Positions 19,300-27,824 of a stretch of 64,000 bases of DNA are shown one piece after another. The translations under genes and the position numbers were made by a program. Source of the stretch: Pseudoduganella dura (GTDB lineage: Bacteria; Pseudomonadota; Gammaproteobacteria; Burkholderiales; Burkholderiaceae_D). The DNA lies in NCBI RefSeq assembly GCF_009727155.1, contig NZ_WNWM01000002.1:2108001-2172000 (forward strand). Direction: 5' to 3'. The notes under the pieces are model-generated. The model searched no databases. It was not told the origin of the DNA and saw only the letters and a program-made list of their open reading frames with translations. The number at the start of each line of letters is the position of its first letter. The first letter of the stretch is position 1.

Positions 19300-19323
19300 G
19301 TATCCGAAAATTCTCTCAAAATG

Positions 19324-19351
19324 TTGGCTTAGCGCAGGAGTTTGTTATAAT
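19324..19351 (+). promoter_or_regulatory. Promoter of the M23 peptidase gene
   Basis: TTGGCT (19324-19329), 16 bases, then a perfect TATAAT (19346-19351). The predicted leader is about 95 bases and rich in A, without a gene in it. Confidence 0.7.
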
Positions 19352-19454
19352 GCCCGATCCCTTCAATCTTGCCCAACGAAAACTAAACAAATCAATAAGT
19401 TAGAACAAAAAAGCAAAAACCCACAAGTTCAAGCGGCAAATTTTAACTGATTGC

Positions 19455-20840
19455 ATGAACCCTATACATAAGTTCACAAGCTCGCGCTTGTATCATCTGC
19501 TAGGTTCGACCCGCAAGGCCCGCATCGTCAGCGCGTCCGCGGTGGCTCTCGCCCTGTGCGCCTTCGGCGCCGCCGGTGTTGCGCCGCTTGCTCCGGATGC
19601 CGGCGACCTGCCGGTGACCACGGTCACGCAAGATCTTGCCTCCCCGAACCTCACTTCCCAGATCGACGCGCTCGAAGCACAGGACGGCACGGAAAAATAC
19701 ATGCGCGAAGAGCGCATCCGTGCCGGCGACACGCTTGCCACGTTGCTGCATCGCCTGGGCGTCGACGACACCGCCGCGGAAACCTTCATCAAGAAGGACA
19801 AGACCGCCAAGGCCATCATGCAGCTGCGCAGCGGCAAGCGCGTGCTCGCGCAGACCGACGACAACGGCAGCCTGCTGTGGCTGCGCGCCAGCGTCGTCGA
19901 TGCGCAGGACGTGCCGGTCAAGAATATTTCGGTAGCACGCAAGGGTGAAGGCTTCGTGGCGGCGGAAACGCCCGTGAAGCTGGAGCGCCGTGTCGAAATG
20001 CATGCGCGTGAAATCAGGACGACGCTGTTTGCGGCCACCGATTCCGATGCGGATGGCGCGCGCCTGCCGGATTCGGTGGTGCGCCAGATCCTGGAAATGT
20101 TCTCGACCAACATCGACTTCCGCTCCGACGTGAAGCGCGGCGACCGGTTCAACGTGGTGTACGAGACGTTCTGGCAGGATGGCGAGTTCGTCAAGGCGGG
20201 CCGCATCCTGGCCGGCGAATTCACGAACCGCGGCGTGACGCACCAGTCCGTATGGTTCGAAGATCCGACCACCAAGGCCGGCGGCGGCTACTACAGTTTC
20301 GACGGCAAGGCGCTGAAAAAGGCCTTCCTGAAATCGCCGCTGGAGTTTTCCCGCATTTCGTCCGGCTTCTCGATGCGCGTGCACCCGATTTCCGGCAATT
20401 GGAAGGCGCACAAGGGTATCGACTTCGCAGCCCCGACCGGCACGCCGATCCGCGCGGCGGGCGATGGCGTGGTGGATTTCGCCGGCACGCAGAACGGCTA
20501 CGGCAATGTGGTCGTGCTGAAGCACTGGAACAATTACAGCACTGCGTATGCGCACATGAGCCGCTTTGCTTCGGGCCTGAAGAAAGGCCAGAAAGTCAGC
20601 CAGGGCGACCTGATCGGCTACGTGGGCTCGACCGGCTGGTCGACCGGCGCGCACTTGCATTATGAGTTCCGCGTCGGCGGCGAATCCAAGGACCCGACCA
20701 AGCTGAACGTGATCGCGCAGGCACCGCTGACCGCCGCCGAACTGGCGCGCTTCAAGACTGTTTCCGGCGAAATCGCTCACCGCTTCGCCCTGCTGCGTCC
20801 ACAAGGCTCGGCCCCGACCGATACGCTGGCGCAGAAATAA
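19455..20840 (+). CDS. M23 family murein DD-endopeptidase (MepM-like)
   Basis: A cell-wall hydrolase of 461 residues. A single hydrophobic segment at about 24-45 (SAVALALCAFGAAGVAPLA) anchors or exports it. Residues about 85-150 resemble the OapA/LysM-like region of MepM. The LytM catalytic domain carries the zinc ligands H319 and D323 in AHKGIDFAAPTGTPIRA, and H400-L-H402 in GAHLHYEFR. All four ligands are present, so an active endopeptidase that cleaves cross-links for wall expansion is expected. It is followed by its own terminator and then anmK, a neighbour also concerned with murein. Confidence 0.95.
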   Translation: MNPIHKFTSSRLYHLLGSTRKARIVSASAVALALCAFGAAGVAPLAPDAGDLPVTTVTQDLASPNLTSQIDALEAQDGTEKYMREERIRAGDTLATLLHRLGVDDTAAETFIKKDKTAKAIMQLRSGKRVLAQTDDNGSLLWLRASVVDAQDVPVKNISVARKGEGFVAAETPVKLERRVEMHAREIRTTLFAATDSDADGARLPDSVVRQILEMFSTNIDFRSDVKRGDRFNVVYETFWQDGEFVKAGRILAGEFTNRGVTHQSVWFEDPTTKAGGGYYSFDGKALKKAFLKSPLEFSRISSGFSMRVHPISGNWKAHKGIDFAAPTGTPIRAAGDGVVDFAGTQNGYGNVVVLKHWNNYSTAYAHMSRFASGLKKGQKVSQGDLIGYVGSTGWSTGAHLHYEFRVGGESKDPTKLNVIAQAPLTAAELARFKTVSGEIAHRFALLRPQGSAPTDTLAQK

Positions 20841-20877
20841 CGCCGAAGTACGCCTGTGTATTGCCAGGTATCCGATG

Positions 20878-20908
20878 AAAAGACGGCGCCCCGAGGGGTG
20901 CCGTTTTT
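20878..20908 (+). terminator. Terminator after the M23 peptidase gene
   Basis: ACGGC..CCCC, GA loop, GGGG..GCCGT followed by TTTTT, with an A-run on the 5' side. Confidence 0.85.
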
Positions 20909-21036
20909 CATTCCGCCCTCACTGTGAATACAGTGTATGCCGGCCCCATGGGCGCGACCGTTAGCTGGCTAACACTGAAACACATCGGGCAAAATAGCCA
21001 CAACCTTAACGTCAACCTTCACTCCACGGGTATTTG

Positions 21037-22146
21037 ATGAGCTTGTTTATTGGCCTGATGTCGGGCACCAGCCTCGATGGCGTCGACGGCGTGCTGGTCG
21101 AATTCGCGGCAGGCGCCGTACGCACGAAGGGTGCGCATCACGTGCCCTACCCGGCTGCCTTGCTGGACGAGCTGCGCGCGTTGCAGACCGCCAGCGACAA
21201 CGAACTGGAACGCGAAGCGCTGGCCGGCAACGGCATCGCGCAGGTCTATGCGCAGTGCGTGGCCGCGCTGCTGAAGCGGTCCGGCGTGCAGGCGGCGGAC
21301 GTGCGGGCGATCGGGGCCCATGGGCAGACCATCCGGCACCGCCCCGAACTGGGCTTTACGCGGCAAACGATCAATGGCGCCCTGCTGGCCGAACTGACCG
21401 GCATCGATGCGATCGTCGACTTCCGTTCGCGCGACGTGGCGGCCGGCGGCCAGGGTGCGCCGCTGGTGCCGGCGGCGCACCTGGCGCTGTTCGGCGAGCC
21501 GGGCAAGACGCGGGTGCTGGCCAACATCGGCGGCATCGGCAATATCAGCGTGCTGCGGGCCGATGGTCACGTGACGGGCTTCGATACCGGCCCCGGCAAC
21601 GTGCTGATCGATGAGTGGACCCGCCTGCACCGGGGCGAGGCTTATGATGCCGACGGCGCCTGGGCCGCCTCCGGCACGGTGCTGCCGGACCTGCTTGCGG
21701 CGCTGCTGGCCGAACCCTACTTCGCTCTGCCTCCGCCGAAAAGCACGGGCCGCGACCTGTTCCACCTGGACTGGCTGCGTACGCGCCTGGGCGGTTTCGC
21801 CGGTGCCGCCCCGGCCGACGTGGCGGCCACGCTGACGCGCCTGACGGCCGTATCGCTCGTTCAGGGCATCCGCGCTCATGCGCCGGATACGGACGCGTTG
21901 CATGTCTGCGGTGGCGGCGCTTTCAACGGGACGCTGCTGCGCATGCTGGCCGACGAACTGGCACAACAGTCGGGGGCGCATGTCAGCGTGCAAACCACCG
22001 CGGCGCTCGGCGTCGATCCTTCGCACGTCGAGGCATTGTGCTGGGCATGGCTGGCATGGCGCTTCGATGAACGCAAGCCGGGCAACCTGGCCTCGGTCAC
22101 CGGGGCATGTGGCGAGCGCATCCTGGGCGCGCTCTACCCTCGATAA
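21037..22146 (+). CDS. anmK: Anhydro-N-acetylmuramic acid kinase
   Basis: Cleaves and phosphorylates 1,6-anhydro-MurNAc to MurNAc-6-P in murein recycling. It has about 369 residues. The ASKHA-fold signatures are FIGLMSGTSLDGVDGVL at the start, the catalytic-region GAHGQTIRHRP, GQGAPLVPAAH, NIGGIGNIS and DTGPGNVLID, and a C-terminal HVCGGGAFNGTLL. The ATG at 21037 matches the family start; the TTG one codon earlier is possible. It follows the M23 peptidase, a common arrangement in this group, so production and reuse of murein fragments are encoded together. Confidence 0.98.
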   Translation: MSLFIGLMSGTSLDGVDGVLVEFAAGAVRTKGAHHVPYPAALLDELRALQTASDNELEREALAGNGIAQVYAQCVAALLKRSGVQAADVRAIGAHGQTIRHRPELGFTRQTINGALLAELTGIDAIVDFRSRDVAAGGQGAPLVPAAHLALFGEPGKTRVLANIGGIGNISVLRADGHVTGFDTGPGNVLIDEWTRLHRGEAYDADGAWAASGTVLPDLLAALLAEPYFALPPPKSTGRDLFHLDWLRTRLGGFAGAAPADVAATLTRLTAVSLVQGIRAHAPDTDALHVCGGGAFNGTLLRMLADELAQQSGAHVSVQTTAALGVDPSHVEALCWAWLAWRFDERKPGNLASVTGACGERILGALYPR

Positions 22147-22193
22147 CTATCGGAAATTATTCTTCAATCGCTTTTATCTATCGAACTGGTGAA

Positions 22194-22230
22194 TATAAAC
22201 AATTTTGCGGATTGAACGAGAATCGTTATC
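22194..22230 (+). promoter_or_regulatory. Fur-box-like site and -10 region before the DUF2061 gene
   Basis: The 19-base stretch 22212-22230 matches 13 of 19 positions of the Fur consensus, with its right half ATCGTTATC differing at one position of nine. TATAAA at 22194-22199 could be the -10 hexamer, placing the Fur-like site over the transcription start. The start codon is 36 bases after the site. Confidence 0.45.
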
Positions 22231-22265
22231 ATCTGTCTCAACAGTTATCCATTGCAGAGGCAGCC

Positions 22266-22679
22266 ATGATCATCGCAGCGAAAAAAGTCAGCCAGGTCGC
22301 CACCCACATGGGCATCGCGTTCAGCCTGATGTACATGGTGACCGGCTCGGTGGCATTCGGCGGCCTGGCGGCGATTATCGAGCCGATCATCAATGTGGCG
22401 CTGTTGCCGTTGCATGAGGGATTCTGGCATCGCGTACGGTCGCGCTCGATGCGCAATGCCACCACCCTGCTGGCGGCGGAAAAAGTCAGCCAGACATTGT
22501 TCCACTTCCTCGTCGCCGTCGCGGTGATGTACTGGGCGACCGGCTCGCTGGTCCTCGGCGGGCTGGTTGCCGTGCTCGAGCCGGTCCTGAACGTGATCGC
22601 GCTGCCGTACCATGATCGCGCATGGGCGCGCCTCGAGGAGCGCCTGGCGGCCAATGCCCGCCTCGCAGCGGCCGCATGA
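22266..22679 (+). CDS. Membrane protein with two DUF2061 repeats
   Basis: A 137-residue inner-membrane protein built from two copies of the same unit. Copy one (about 5-58) reads KVSQVATHMGIAFSLMYMVT then GSVAFGGLAAIIEPIINV; copy two (about 68-122) reads KVSQTLFHFLVAVAVMYWAT then GSLVLGGLVAVLEPVLNV. Each has two hydrophobic segments, a T-G-S turn and a conserved GGL-A-EP, so four membrane segments in total. DUF2061 proteins have no settled function. The start at 22266 follows GAGG by six bases; longer in-frame starts run back into anmK. The Fur-like site upstream suggests iron-responsive expression, which is an inference. Confidence 0.87.
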   Translation: MIIAAKKVSQVATHMGIAFSLMYMVTGSVAFGGLAAIIEPIINVALLPLHEGFWHRVRSRSMRNATTLLAAEKVSQTLFHFLVAVAVMYWATGSLVLGGLVAVLEPVLNVIALPYHDRAWARLEERLAANARLAAAA

Positions 22680-22752
22680 CTCTGCGGTTCGGTTCGTGCC
22701 ATGGCGAAGCCGGATTCCGGCATCGCCCGATCTTTTAAACCTTCACAACGAA

Positions 22753-22786
22753 AAACGGCGGCCAGCTTGCGCTGGCCGCCGTTCGA
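22753..22786. terminator. Bidirectional terminator between the DUF2061 gene and erpA
   Basis: CGGCGGCCAGC, loop TTGC, GCTGGCCGCCG, with AAAAA to the left and a shorter T stretch to the right. It serves two convergent genes, and the A-run favours the leftward transcript from erpA. Confidence 0.75.
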
Positions 22787-22801
22787 TGACGCTGAACCGG
22801 C

Positions 22802-23164
22802 TTAAACGGAGAACGACGAACCGCAGCCGCAGGTCGACGTGGCCGACGGATTCTTGATGACGAATTGCGCGCCTTCCAGGTCGTCCTTGTAATCGATCTC
22901 GGCGCCAACCAGGTACTGGTAGCTCATCGAGTCGATCAACAACTGCACGCCGTTCTTGACCATCGTGGTGTCGTCTTCGTTGACGATTTCATCGAACGTG
23001 AAACCGTACTGGAATCCGGAGCAGCCACCACCCTGCACGAATACGCGCAGTTTCAGGTCGGGATTGCCTTCTTCCTCGATCAGCTGAGCCACTTTGTCGG
23101 CCGCGCTGTCGGTGAAGATGATCGGCGCGGGGATCACGTCTTGCGCTTCGGCTACTGCATTCAT
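22802..23164 (-). CDS. erpA: Iron-sulfur cluster insertion protein ErpA
   Basis: A-type Fe-S carrier of 120 residues that passes [4Fe-4S] or [2Fe-2S] clusters to apoproteins, including enzymes of isoprenoid synthesis in E. coli. The three conserved cysteines are all present: one in [13 protein letters not shown] and two in the C-terminal [11 protein letters not shown]. The N-terminal roughly 15 residues are a variable extension. It stands alone between argC and a convergent membrane gene. Iron-sulfur carriers are often iron-regulated, and a Fur-like site lies upstream of the neighbouring convergent gene, but no Fur site is seen before erpA itself. Confidence 0.97.
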   Translation of the reverse strand: MNAVAEAQDVIPAPIIFTDSAADKVAQLIEEEGNPDLKLRVFVQGGGCSGFQYGFTFDEIVNEDDTTMVKNGVQLLIDSMSYQYLVGAEIDYKDDLEGAQFVIKNPSATSTCGCGSSFSV

Positions 23165-23283
23165 TGGAAACTCCTACTGATAATCGTTGCGGCCATTATA
23201 GACCTTTGCGCGAGGGCCTGCTTCGGCCTGCCTCATTTCTCTACGGATATGAGGCATCCGTACACCACTTCAATGGCAGAACG

Positions 23284-24321
23284 TCAAGGAAGCAGCGCAA
23301 TCGTGTTCAGGCCCAGGCTTTCTTCCAGCCCGAACATCAGGTTCATGCACTGCACGGCCTGGCCGGAGGCGCCTTTTACCAGGTTATCCTGGACCACCAG
23401 CACGATCACGGTGTTGCCGTTGTCCGGGCGATGCACGGCAAGGCGCAGCACATTGGAACCCTTGGTGGTGCGGGTTTCCGGGTGCGAGCCGAACGGCATC
23501 ACGTCGACGAACTGCTCGCCGGCATACGCGTCTTCGAACAGCTTCTGCAGCTCTTCGTTGGTGATGTCCCTCGTCAGCTTGCCGTACAGCGTGGAATGCA
23601 TGCCGCGAATCATCGGCACCAGGTGCGGCGTGAACACCAGCGATACCTTCTCGGCGGTCAGGCGCTGTAGCTGGGCGGTGGTTTCCGGGGTGTGGCGGTG
23701 GCCGGACACGCCATAAGCCTTGAAATTGTCGCTCGACTCGGAGAACAGGATACCGATCTCGGCCTTGCGGCCGGCACCGGACACGCCGGACTTGCAGTCG
23801 GCGATCAGGTTGCCCGCATCGATCACGCCGGCCTTGAGCAGCGGCGCAAAGCCGATCTGCATCGTGTTCGGATAGCAGCCCGGGTTGGCGATCAGGTTCG
23901 CGCCCTTGATCTCTTCGCGGTTCAGCTCCACCAGGCCATACACGGCCTGTTCCAGCAGTTCCGGCGCGGTATGGTCGATCTTGTAGGTCTTCTCGAACAC
24001 GGCACGGTCCTTGATGCGGAAATCCGCCGCCAGGTCGATCACCTTGACGCCCTTGGCCAGCAGCTCCGGTGCCTGCGCCATCGCCACGCCGTGCGGGGTG
24101 GCGAAGAACACGACGTCGCACTGCGTCAGGTCCACCTTGTCCGGCGCGGAAAACGCCAGGTTCACGCGGCCGCGCAGCGACGGATACATGTCGGCCACGG
24201 GCAGGCCATCTTCCTTGCGCGACGTGATTGCCGTCAGCTGCACCTCAGGATGGACTGCCAACAATCGCAGCAGTTCCACGCCGGTGTAACCGGTGCCGCC
24301 GACGATGCCAACTTTGATCAT
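23284..24321 (-). CDS. argC: N-acetyl-gamma-glutamyl-phosphate reductase
   Basis: NADPH-dependent reduction of N-acetylglutamyl phosphate, the third step of arginine synthesis. It has 345 residues, type 1. The Rossmann motif is [17 protein letters not shown] at the N-terminus; the catalytic cysteine is C149 in IANPGCYPN; substrate-binding residues lie in SGVSGAGRK and the HRHTPE segment. It lies downstream of rplM-rpsI but separated from it by a terminator and about 175 bases, so it should have its own promoter. Confidence 0.98.
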   Translation of the reverse strand: MIKVGIVGGTGYTGVELLRLLAVHPEVQLTAITSRKEDGLPVADMYPSLRGRVNLAFSAPDKVDLTQCDVVFFATPHGVAMAQAPELLAKGVKVIDLAADFRIKDRAVFEKTYKIDHTAPELLEQAVYGLVELNREEIKGANLIANPGCYPNTMQIGFAPLLKAGVIDAGNLIADCKSGVSGAGRKAEIGILFSESSDNFKAYGVSGHRHTPETTAQLQRLTAEKVSLVFTPHLVPMIRGMHSTLYGKLTRDITNEELQKLFEDAYAGEQFVDVMPFGSHPETRTTKGSNVLRLAVHRPDNGNTVIVLVVQDNLVKGASGQAVQCMNLMFGLEESLGLNTIALLP

Positions 24322-24410
24322 GTTCTTGTTCCTTGCAAAAAGTTTTGGATGAGGACGAATTTTATCAGTCTATTGTGACCGAGGTTTTACCCTAGGGAGG
24401 CTGAAAAGCA

Positions 24411-24441
24411 AAAAGCCGCGGACCAATGGCCTGCGGCTTTT
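24411..24441 (-). terminator. Terminator of rplM-rpsI
   Basis: AAAAGCCGC, 13-base loop, GCGGCTTTT. It lies about 55 bases after the rpsI stop on the minus strand. Confidence 0.85.
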
Positions 24442-24496
24442 CGATGCCAGCCCGGCATGGCCGGACTGGGCAATGAAGCTGGGAATCGAAAACCGA

Positions 24497-24889
24497 TTAA
24501 CGCTTCGAGAACTGCTTTGCGCGACGTGCTTTGCGCAGGCCGACTTTTTTACGCTCGACTTCACGCGCGTCACGGGTGACGAAGCCTGCTTTGGCCAGAT
24601 CCGGCTTCAGGGCTGCATCGTAGTCGATCAGTGCACGGGTGATACCGTGGCGCACTGCACCTGCCTGGCCGGACTCGCCGCCGCCATGCACGTTGACCTT
24701 GATGTCGAAACGCTCGACGTTGCCGGTCAGTTCCAGCGGCTGACGGATCACCATCAGGCCGGTTTCGCGGGAGAAGTACTCGGAAGCAGGCTTGCCGTTC
24801 ACGATGATCTGGCCGGTGCCGACCTTGATGAACACGCGAGCAACTGCACTCTTGCGACGGCCGGTGCCGTAGTTGTAGTTACCGATCAT
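24497..24889 (-). CDS. rpsI: 30S ribosomal protein uS9
   Basis: A small-subunit protein of 130 residues whose C-terminal tail reaches the P-site tRNA. It shows [14 protein letters not shown] at the start, [20 protein letters not shown] in the middle, and the basic ending with [18 protein letters not shown]; the terminal Lys-Arg is the functional tip. Nine bases separate it from rplM, the usual two-gene operon. Confidence 0.99.
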   Translation of the reverse strand: MIGNYNYGTGRRKSAVARVFIKVGTGQIIVNGKPASEYFSRETGLMVIRQPLELTGNVERFDIKVNVHGGGESGQAGAVRHGITRALIDYDAALKPDLAKAGFVTRDAREVERKKVGLRKARRAKQFSKR

Positions 24890-24898
24890 GTCAGTTCC

Positions 24899-25327
24899 TT
24901 AGAATTCGAGTGCTTTTGGTTGCTGAGCAGCGTGCGGGTGCGAACCTTCGGCGTACACTTTCAGCTTCTTGATCATTGCGTAGCCCAGCGGGCCCTTCGG
25001 CAGCATGCCTTTGACGGCTTTTTCCAGGGCACGGCCCGGGAAACGCTGTTGCATTTTCAAGAAGTTCGTTTCATAGATACCGCCCGGGTAGCCGGAGTGA
25101 CGGTAGTACGTCTTCTCGGTGGCCTTGGTGCCGGTCACGCGCAGTTTGCCTGCATTGATGACGACGATGAAATCGCCGGTGTCGACGTGAGGGGTAAATT
25201 CTGGCTTGTGCTTGCCGCGCAGTCGGCGTGCCACTTCGCTGGCAACACGGCCGAGGACTTTGTCCGTCGCGTCAATCACGAACCAGTCGCGCTGGACTTC
25301 ATGGCCCTTAGCGGAAAAAGTTTTCAT
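24899..25327 (-). CDS. rplM: 50S ribosomal protein uL13
   Basis: An early-assembly large-subunit protein of 142 residues. It begins [20 protein letters not shown], with the family blocks [40 protein letters not shown] and [13 protein letters not shown] longer in-frame start at 25444 exists, but the family start is at 25327. The roughly 110-base leader from the predicted promoter could host L13 autoregulation as known in E. coli, though I cannot identify a conserved structure. Confidence 0.99.
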   Translation of the reverse strand: MKTFSAKGHEVQRDWFVIDATDKVLGRVASEVARRLRGKHKPEFTPHVDTGDFIVVINAGKLRVTGTKATEKTYYRHSGYPGGIYETNFLKMQQRFPGRALEKAVKGMLPKGPLGYAMIKKLKVYAEGSHPHAAQQPKALEF

Positions 25328-25443
25328 GTTTGACTTCCTAATGAAGAAAATAATATTTAAACGCTCAAAACGGTGGTTCCGCCCATCACACCAAGCGGAC
25401 GCAGCCTTCTTATGACTTTTCCTGAGCGAACGGAAAGCCGGCA

Positions 25444-25473
25444 ATTATAGCGGCATGTACATAGCCGGGTCAA
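25444..25473 (-). promoter_or_regulatory. Promoter of rplM-rpsI
   Basis: On the minus strand TTGACC (25473-25468), 18 bases, then a perfect TATAAT (25449-25444). Strong boxes fit a ribosomal protein operon. Confidence 0.75.
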
Positions 25474-25616
25474 GACACCCGCCGGCGATTTCGCCGCGGC
25501 TGCCTGTTGCTTGCCATGCAGGCGCAACCGTTTTTTCTTTCCGCTTGCCCATCAGTTGCCCAGAATGCAAAACCCGCGCTAGTATTGCCCGACCGATACT
25601 GTCGAGAGGCCATGCA

Positions 25617-27068
25617 GTGAGATTCCGCTTCGTCCCCGCCCTGCCCCTGCTGCTTGCCGCGCAACTGCTGCCGTTCGCCACGCCGGCAAAGGCGGCGCCC
25701 CAGGCAGGCCGCACTTGCCACCTGCCTGGCGCCCAGGAGGCGCTGCGTTGCCTGACCGTGCAGGTACCGCTCGATTACGGCAAGCCCGGCAAGACGATAT
25801 CGATCCACGCCACCGTGGCACCCGCCTGGCGCGAAGCGGCACGCCCCGACCCGCTGTTCGTGCTGGCCGGGGGCCCCGGCCAGGCCGGCAGCGATATCCT
25901 GCCCATCGTGCAGGCCGCGATGCGCCGCGTGCGCGCCACCCGCGACATCGTGCTGATCGACCAGCGCGGCACGGGCCTGTCGGGCAAGCTCGATTGCAAG
26001 AGCCCGCCCGAGATCGACACGATGACGGAAGAACAGCTCGATGCGGATGCACAGCGCTGCATCGAATCGCTCGCTGCGCGGCAAGGCACCGGCTACGGCC
26101 ATTACACGACGGACGCGGCGGCCCGCGACATCGAGCGGGTGCGCCTGGCGCTTGGCTACGGCCAGGTCAACCTGTGGGGCGGCTCGTACGGCACCCGCCT
26201 CGCGCAGCATTACACGCGCCTGTATCCGTCGGCCGTGCGTGCGCTGGTGCTCGACGGCGTGGCCGCGCCGGACCAGGTGATTCCCGCCGGCGGCCGCGAT
26301 GCGCAGGCCGCGCTGGAAACCACGTTCCGCCAGTGTGAAAAAGAGGCAGCCTGCGCGCGCGCGTTTCCCGCGCTGCGCGACGAATTCAAGGCGCTGGCCA
26401 GCAAGCTCGGCAAAGGCCCTGTCACGCTCGACATGGCCGACCCGCGCACGGCGGCGGTGCGGCCCGTGACGATCAGCCTGCGCCGATTCATCGCCACCGT
26501 GCACCGCGTGCTGTATGCGCAGGCCGATGCGCGCGCGCTGCCGTTCCTGATCCACAGCGCGTACCGCGGCCGCTGGGAGCCGTTCGTCGCCCGCAGCAAC
26601 CGCGACAGCGACTTCTCGGCCGATGGCGCGATGGCGGGCCCGCTCTACCTCGCCGTGGTCTGCGCCGAGGATTTCCCGCGGCTGTCGCCGCAGCTGGTGG
26701 CCGAGGATACGCGCGACTCGTTCCTCGGCGCGCCGCAGGTGACGCAACTGGCGAAACTGTGCCCGATCGTCGGCGTCAAGCCGGTGGCCTACGCCGCGCC
26801 GGCCCGCATCGATGCGCCGGCGCTGCTGCTTTCCGGCGCGCAGGATCCGGTCACGCCGCCGCGCCGCGCGGAGGCGGCGGCAAGATTGATGAAATCCGCG
26901 CAGCACCTGGTGGTAAAGAACGGCGGCCACATCGTCTCGCCGCTGGGCTGCGTGCCGCGCCTGATGCGCGAGTTCCTCGACCGGCCCGACGCGCGTGTCG
27001 ATGCCGCCTGCCTGGAAGAGATCCCCGCGCCCACGTTCCAGCTGAACAGCGCCGGCCCGCAACCCTGA
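25617..27068 (+). CDS. Exported alpha/beta hydrolase with TAP-like C-terminal domain (S33 peptidase type)
   Basis: A 483-residue secreted serine hydrolase. The signal peptide covers residues 1-27 (ending AKAA). The catalytic triad is S190 in GGSYG, D410 in SGAQDPVTPP and H438 in NGGHIVSPLG. The oxyanion segment is LAGGPGQAGSD, and IVLIDQRGTGLSG follows as in tripeptidyl- and prolyl-aminopeptidases of this clan. Four cysteines in the N-terminal half could form disulfides. The GTG start at 25617 follows GAGAGG by eight bases; it gives the signal peptide, while upstream in-frame codons do not. It is just upstream of a two-gene ABC exporter on the same strand (21-base gap), suggesting co-transcription. 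Confidence 0.9.
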   Translation: MRFRFVPALPLLLAAQLLPFATPAKAAPQAGRTCHLPGAQEALRCLTVQVPLDYGKPGKTISIHATVAPAWREAARPDPLFVLAGGPGQAGSDILPIVQAAMRRVRATRDIVLIDQRGTGLSGKLDCKSPPEIDTMTEEQLDADAQRCIESLAARQGTGYGHYTTDAAARDIERVRLALGYGQVNLWGGSYGTRLAQHYTRLYPSAVRALVLDGVAAPDQVIPAGGRDAQAALETTFRQCEKEAACARAFPALRDEFKALASKLGKGPVTLDMADPRTAAVRPVTISLRRFIATVHRVLYAQADARALPFLIHSAYRGRWEPFVARSNRDSDFSADGAMAGPLYLAVVCAEDFPRLSPQLVAEDTRDSFLGAPQVTQLAKLCPIVGVKPVAYAAPARIDAPALLLSGAQDPVTPPRRAEAAARLMKSAQHLVVKNGGHIVSPLGCVPRLMREFLDRPDARVDAACLEEIPAPTFQLNSAGPQP

Positions 27069-27089
27069 ACGGATCAGTTGAAGAAAACG

Positions 27090-27824
27090 ATGATAGAAGT
27101 CCACGACGTCACGAAACATTTCGGCAAGGTGCAGGCGCTCGCGGGCGCCAGCTTCACGGCGCGCGACGGCCAGGTGACCGCGCTGCTCGGCCCCAATGGC
27201 GCCGGCAAGACCACGCTGCTGCGCCTGCTCGTCGGCCTGCTGCGGCGCGACCGCGGCACGATCCTCATCGACGGCATCGATCCCGGCATCGATCCGCTGT
27301 CGGCGCGCCGCAACATCGGCTTCCTGACCGACCAGTTCGGGCTGTACGACAAATTGTCCACGCGCGAATACCTGCGCTATTTCGGCGAACTGAACGGCAT
27401 GGACCGCCGCGCCATCGACAGCAGGATCGACGAGGTGACGGCGCTGCTGTCGCTGGAAGACATCCTGGAGCGCCGGTCGAAGGGCTTCTCGCAGGGCCAG
27501 CGCATCAAGGTGGCGCTGGCGCGCACGCTGCTGCACCGCCCGCGCAACCTGCTGCTCGACGAACCGAGCCGGGGCCTGGACGTGATGAGCACGCGTGCCC
27601 TGCGGCGCGCGCTGGCGGCGCTGCGGGCGGATGGCTGCTGCGTGATCATGGCCACGCACGTGATGCAGGAAGTGACCAATTCGTGCGATGACGTGATCGT
27701 GATCGCCGGCGGCGTCACGGTGGCGCAGGGCACGCCGCAATCGCTGTGCGAGCGCACCGGCATCGCCAGCCTGGAAGACGCGTTCGTGAAGCTGGTCGGC
27801 ACCGACGAAGGAATCTCCGCATGA
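27090..27824 (+). CDS. ABC transporter ATP-binding protein (NatA-like)
   Basis: A 244-residue ATPase. Walker A is GPNGAGKTT (about 34-42); the signature appears as KGFSQGQRIKVALAR, with FSQGQ replacing LSGGQ; Walker B is LLLDEPSRGLD, and the H-loop is ATHVMQEV. This is close to NatA of the NatAB exporter of Na+ ions in Bacillus, but similar ATPases export other substrates. A TTG at 27078 would add four residues. It overlaps the permease gene by four bases (ATGA), so the two are translationally coupled. Confidence 0.93.
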   Translation: MIEVHDVTKHFGKVQALAGASFTARDGQVTALLGPNGAGKTTLLRLLVGLLRRDRGTILIDGIDPGIDPLSARRNIGFLTDQFGLYDKLSTREYLRYFGELNGMDRRAIDSRIDEVTALLSLEDILERRSKGFSQGQRIKVALARTLLHRPRNLLLDEPSRGLDVMSTRALRRALAALRADGCCVIMATHVMQEVTNSCDDVIVIAGGVTVAQGTPQSLCERTGIASLEDAFVKLVGTDEGISA

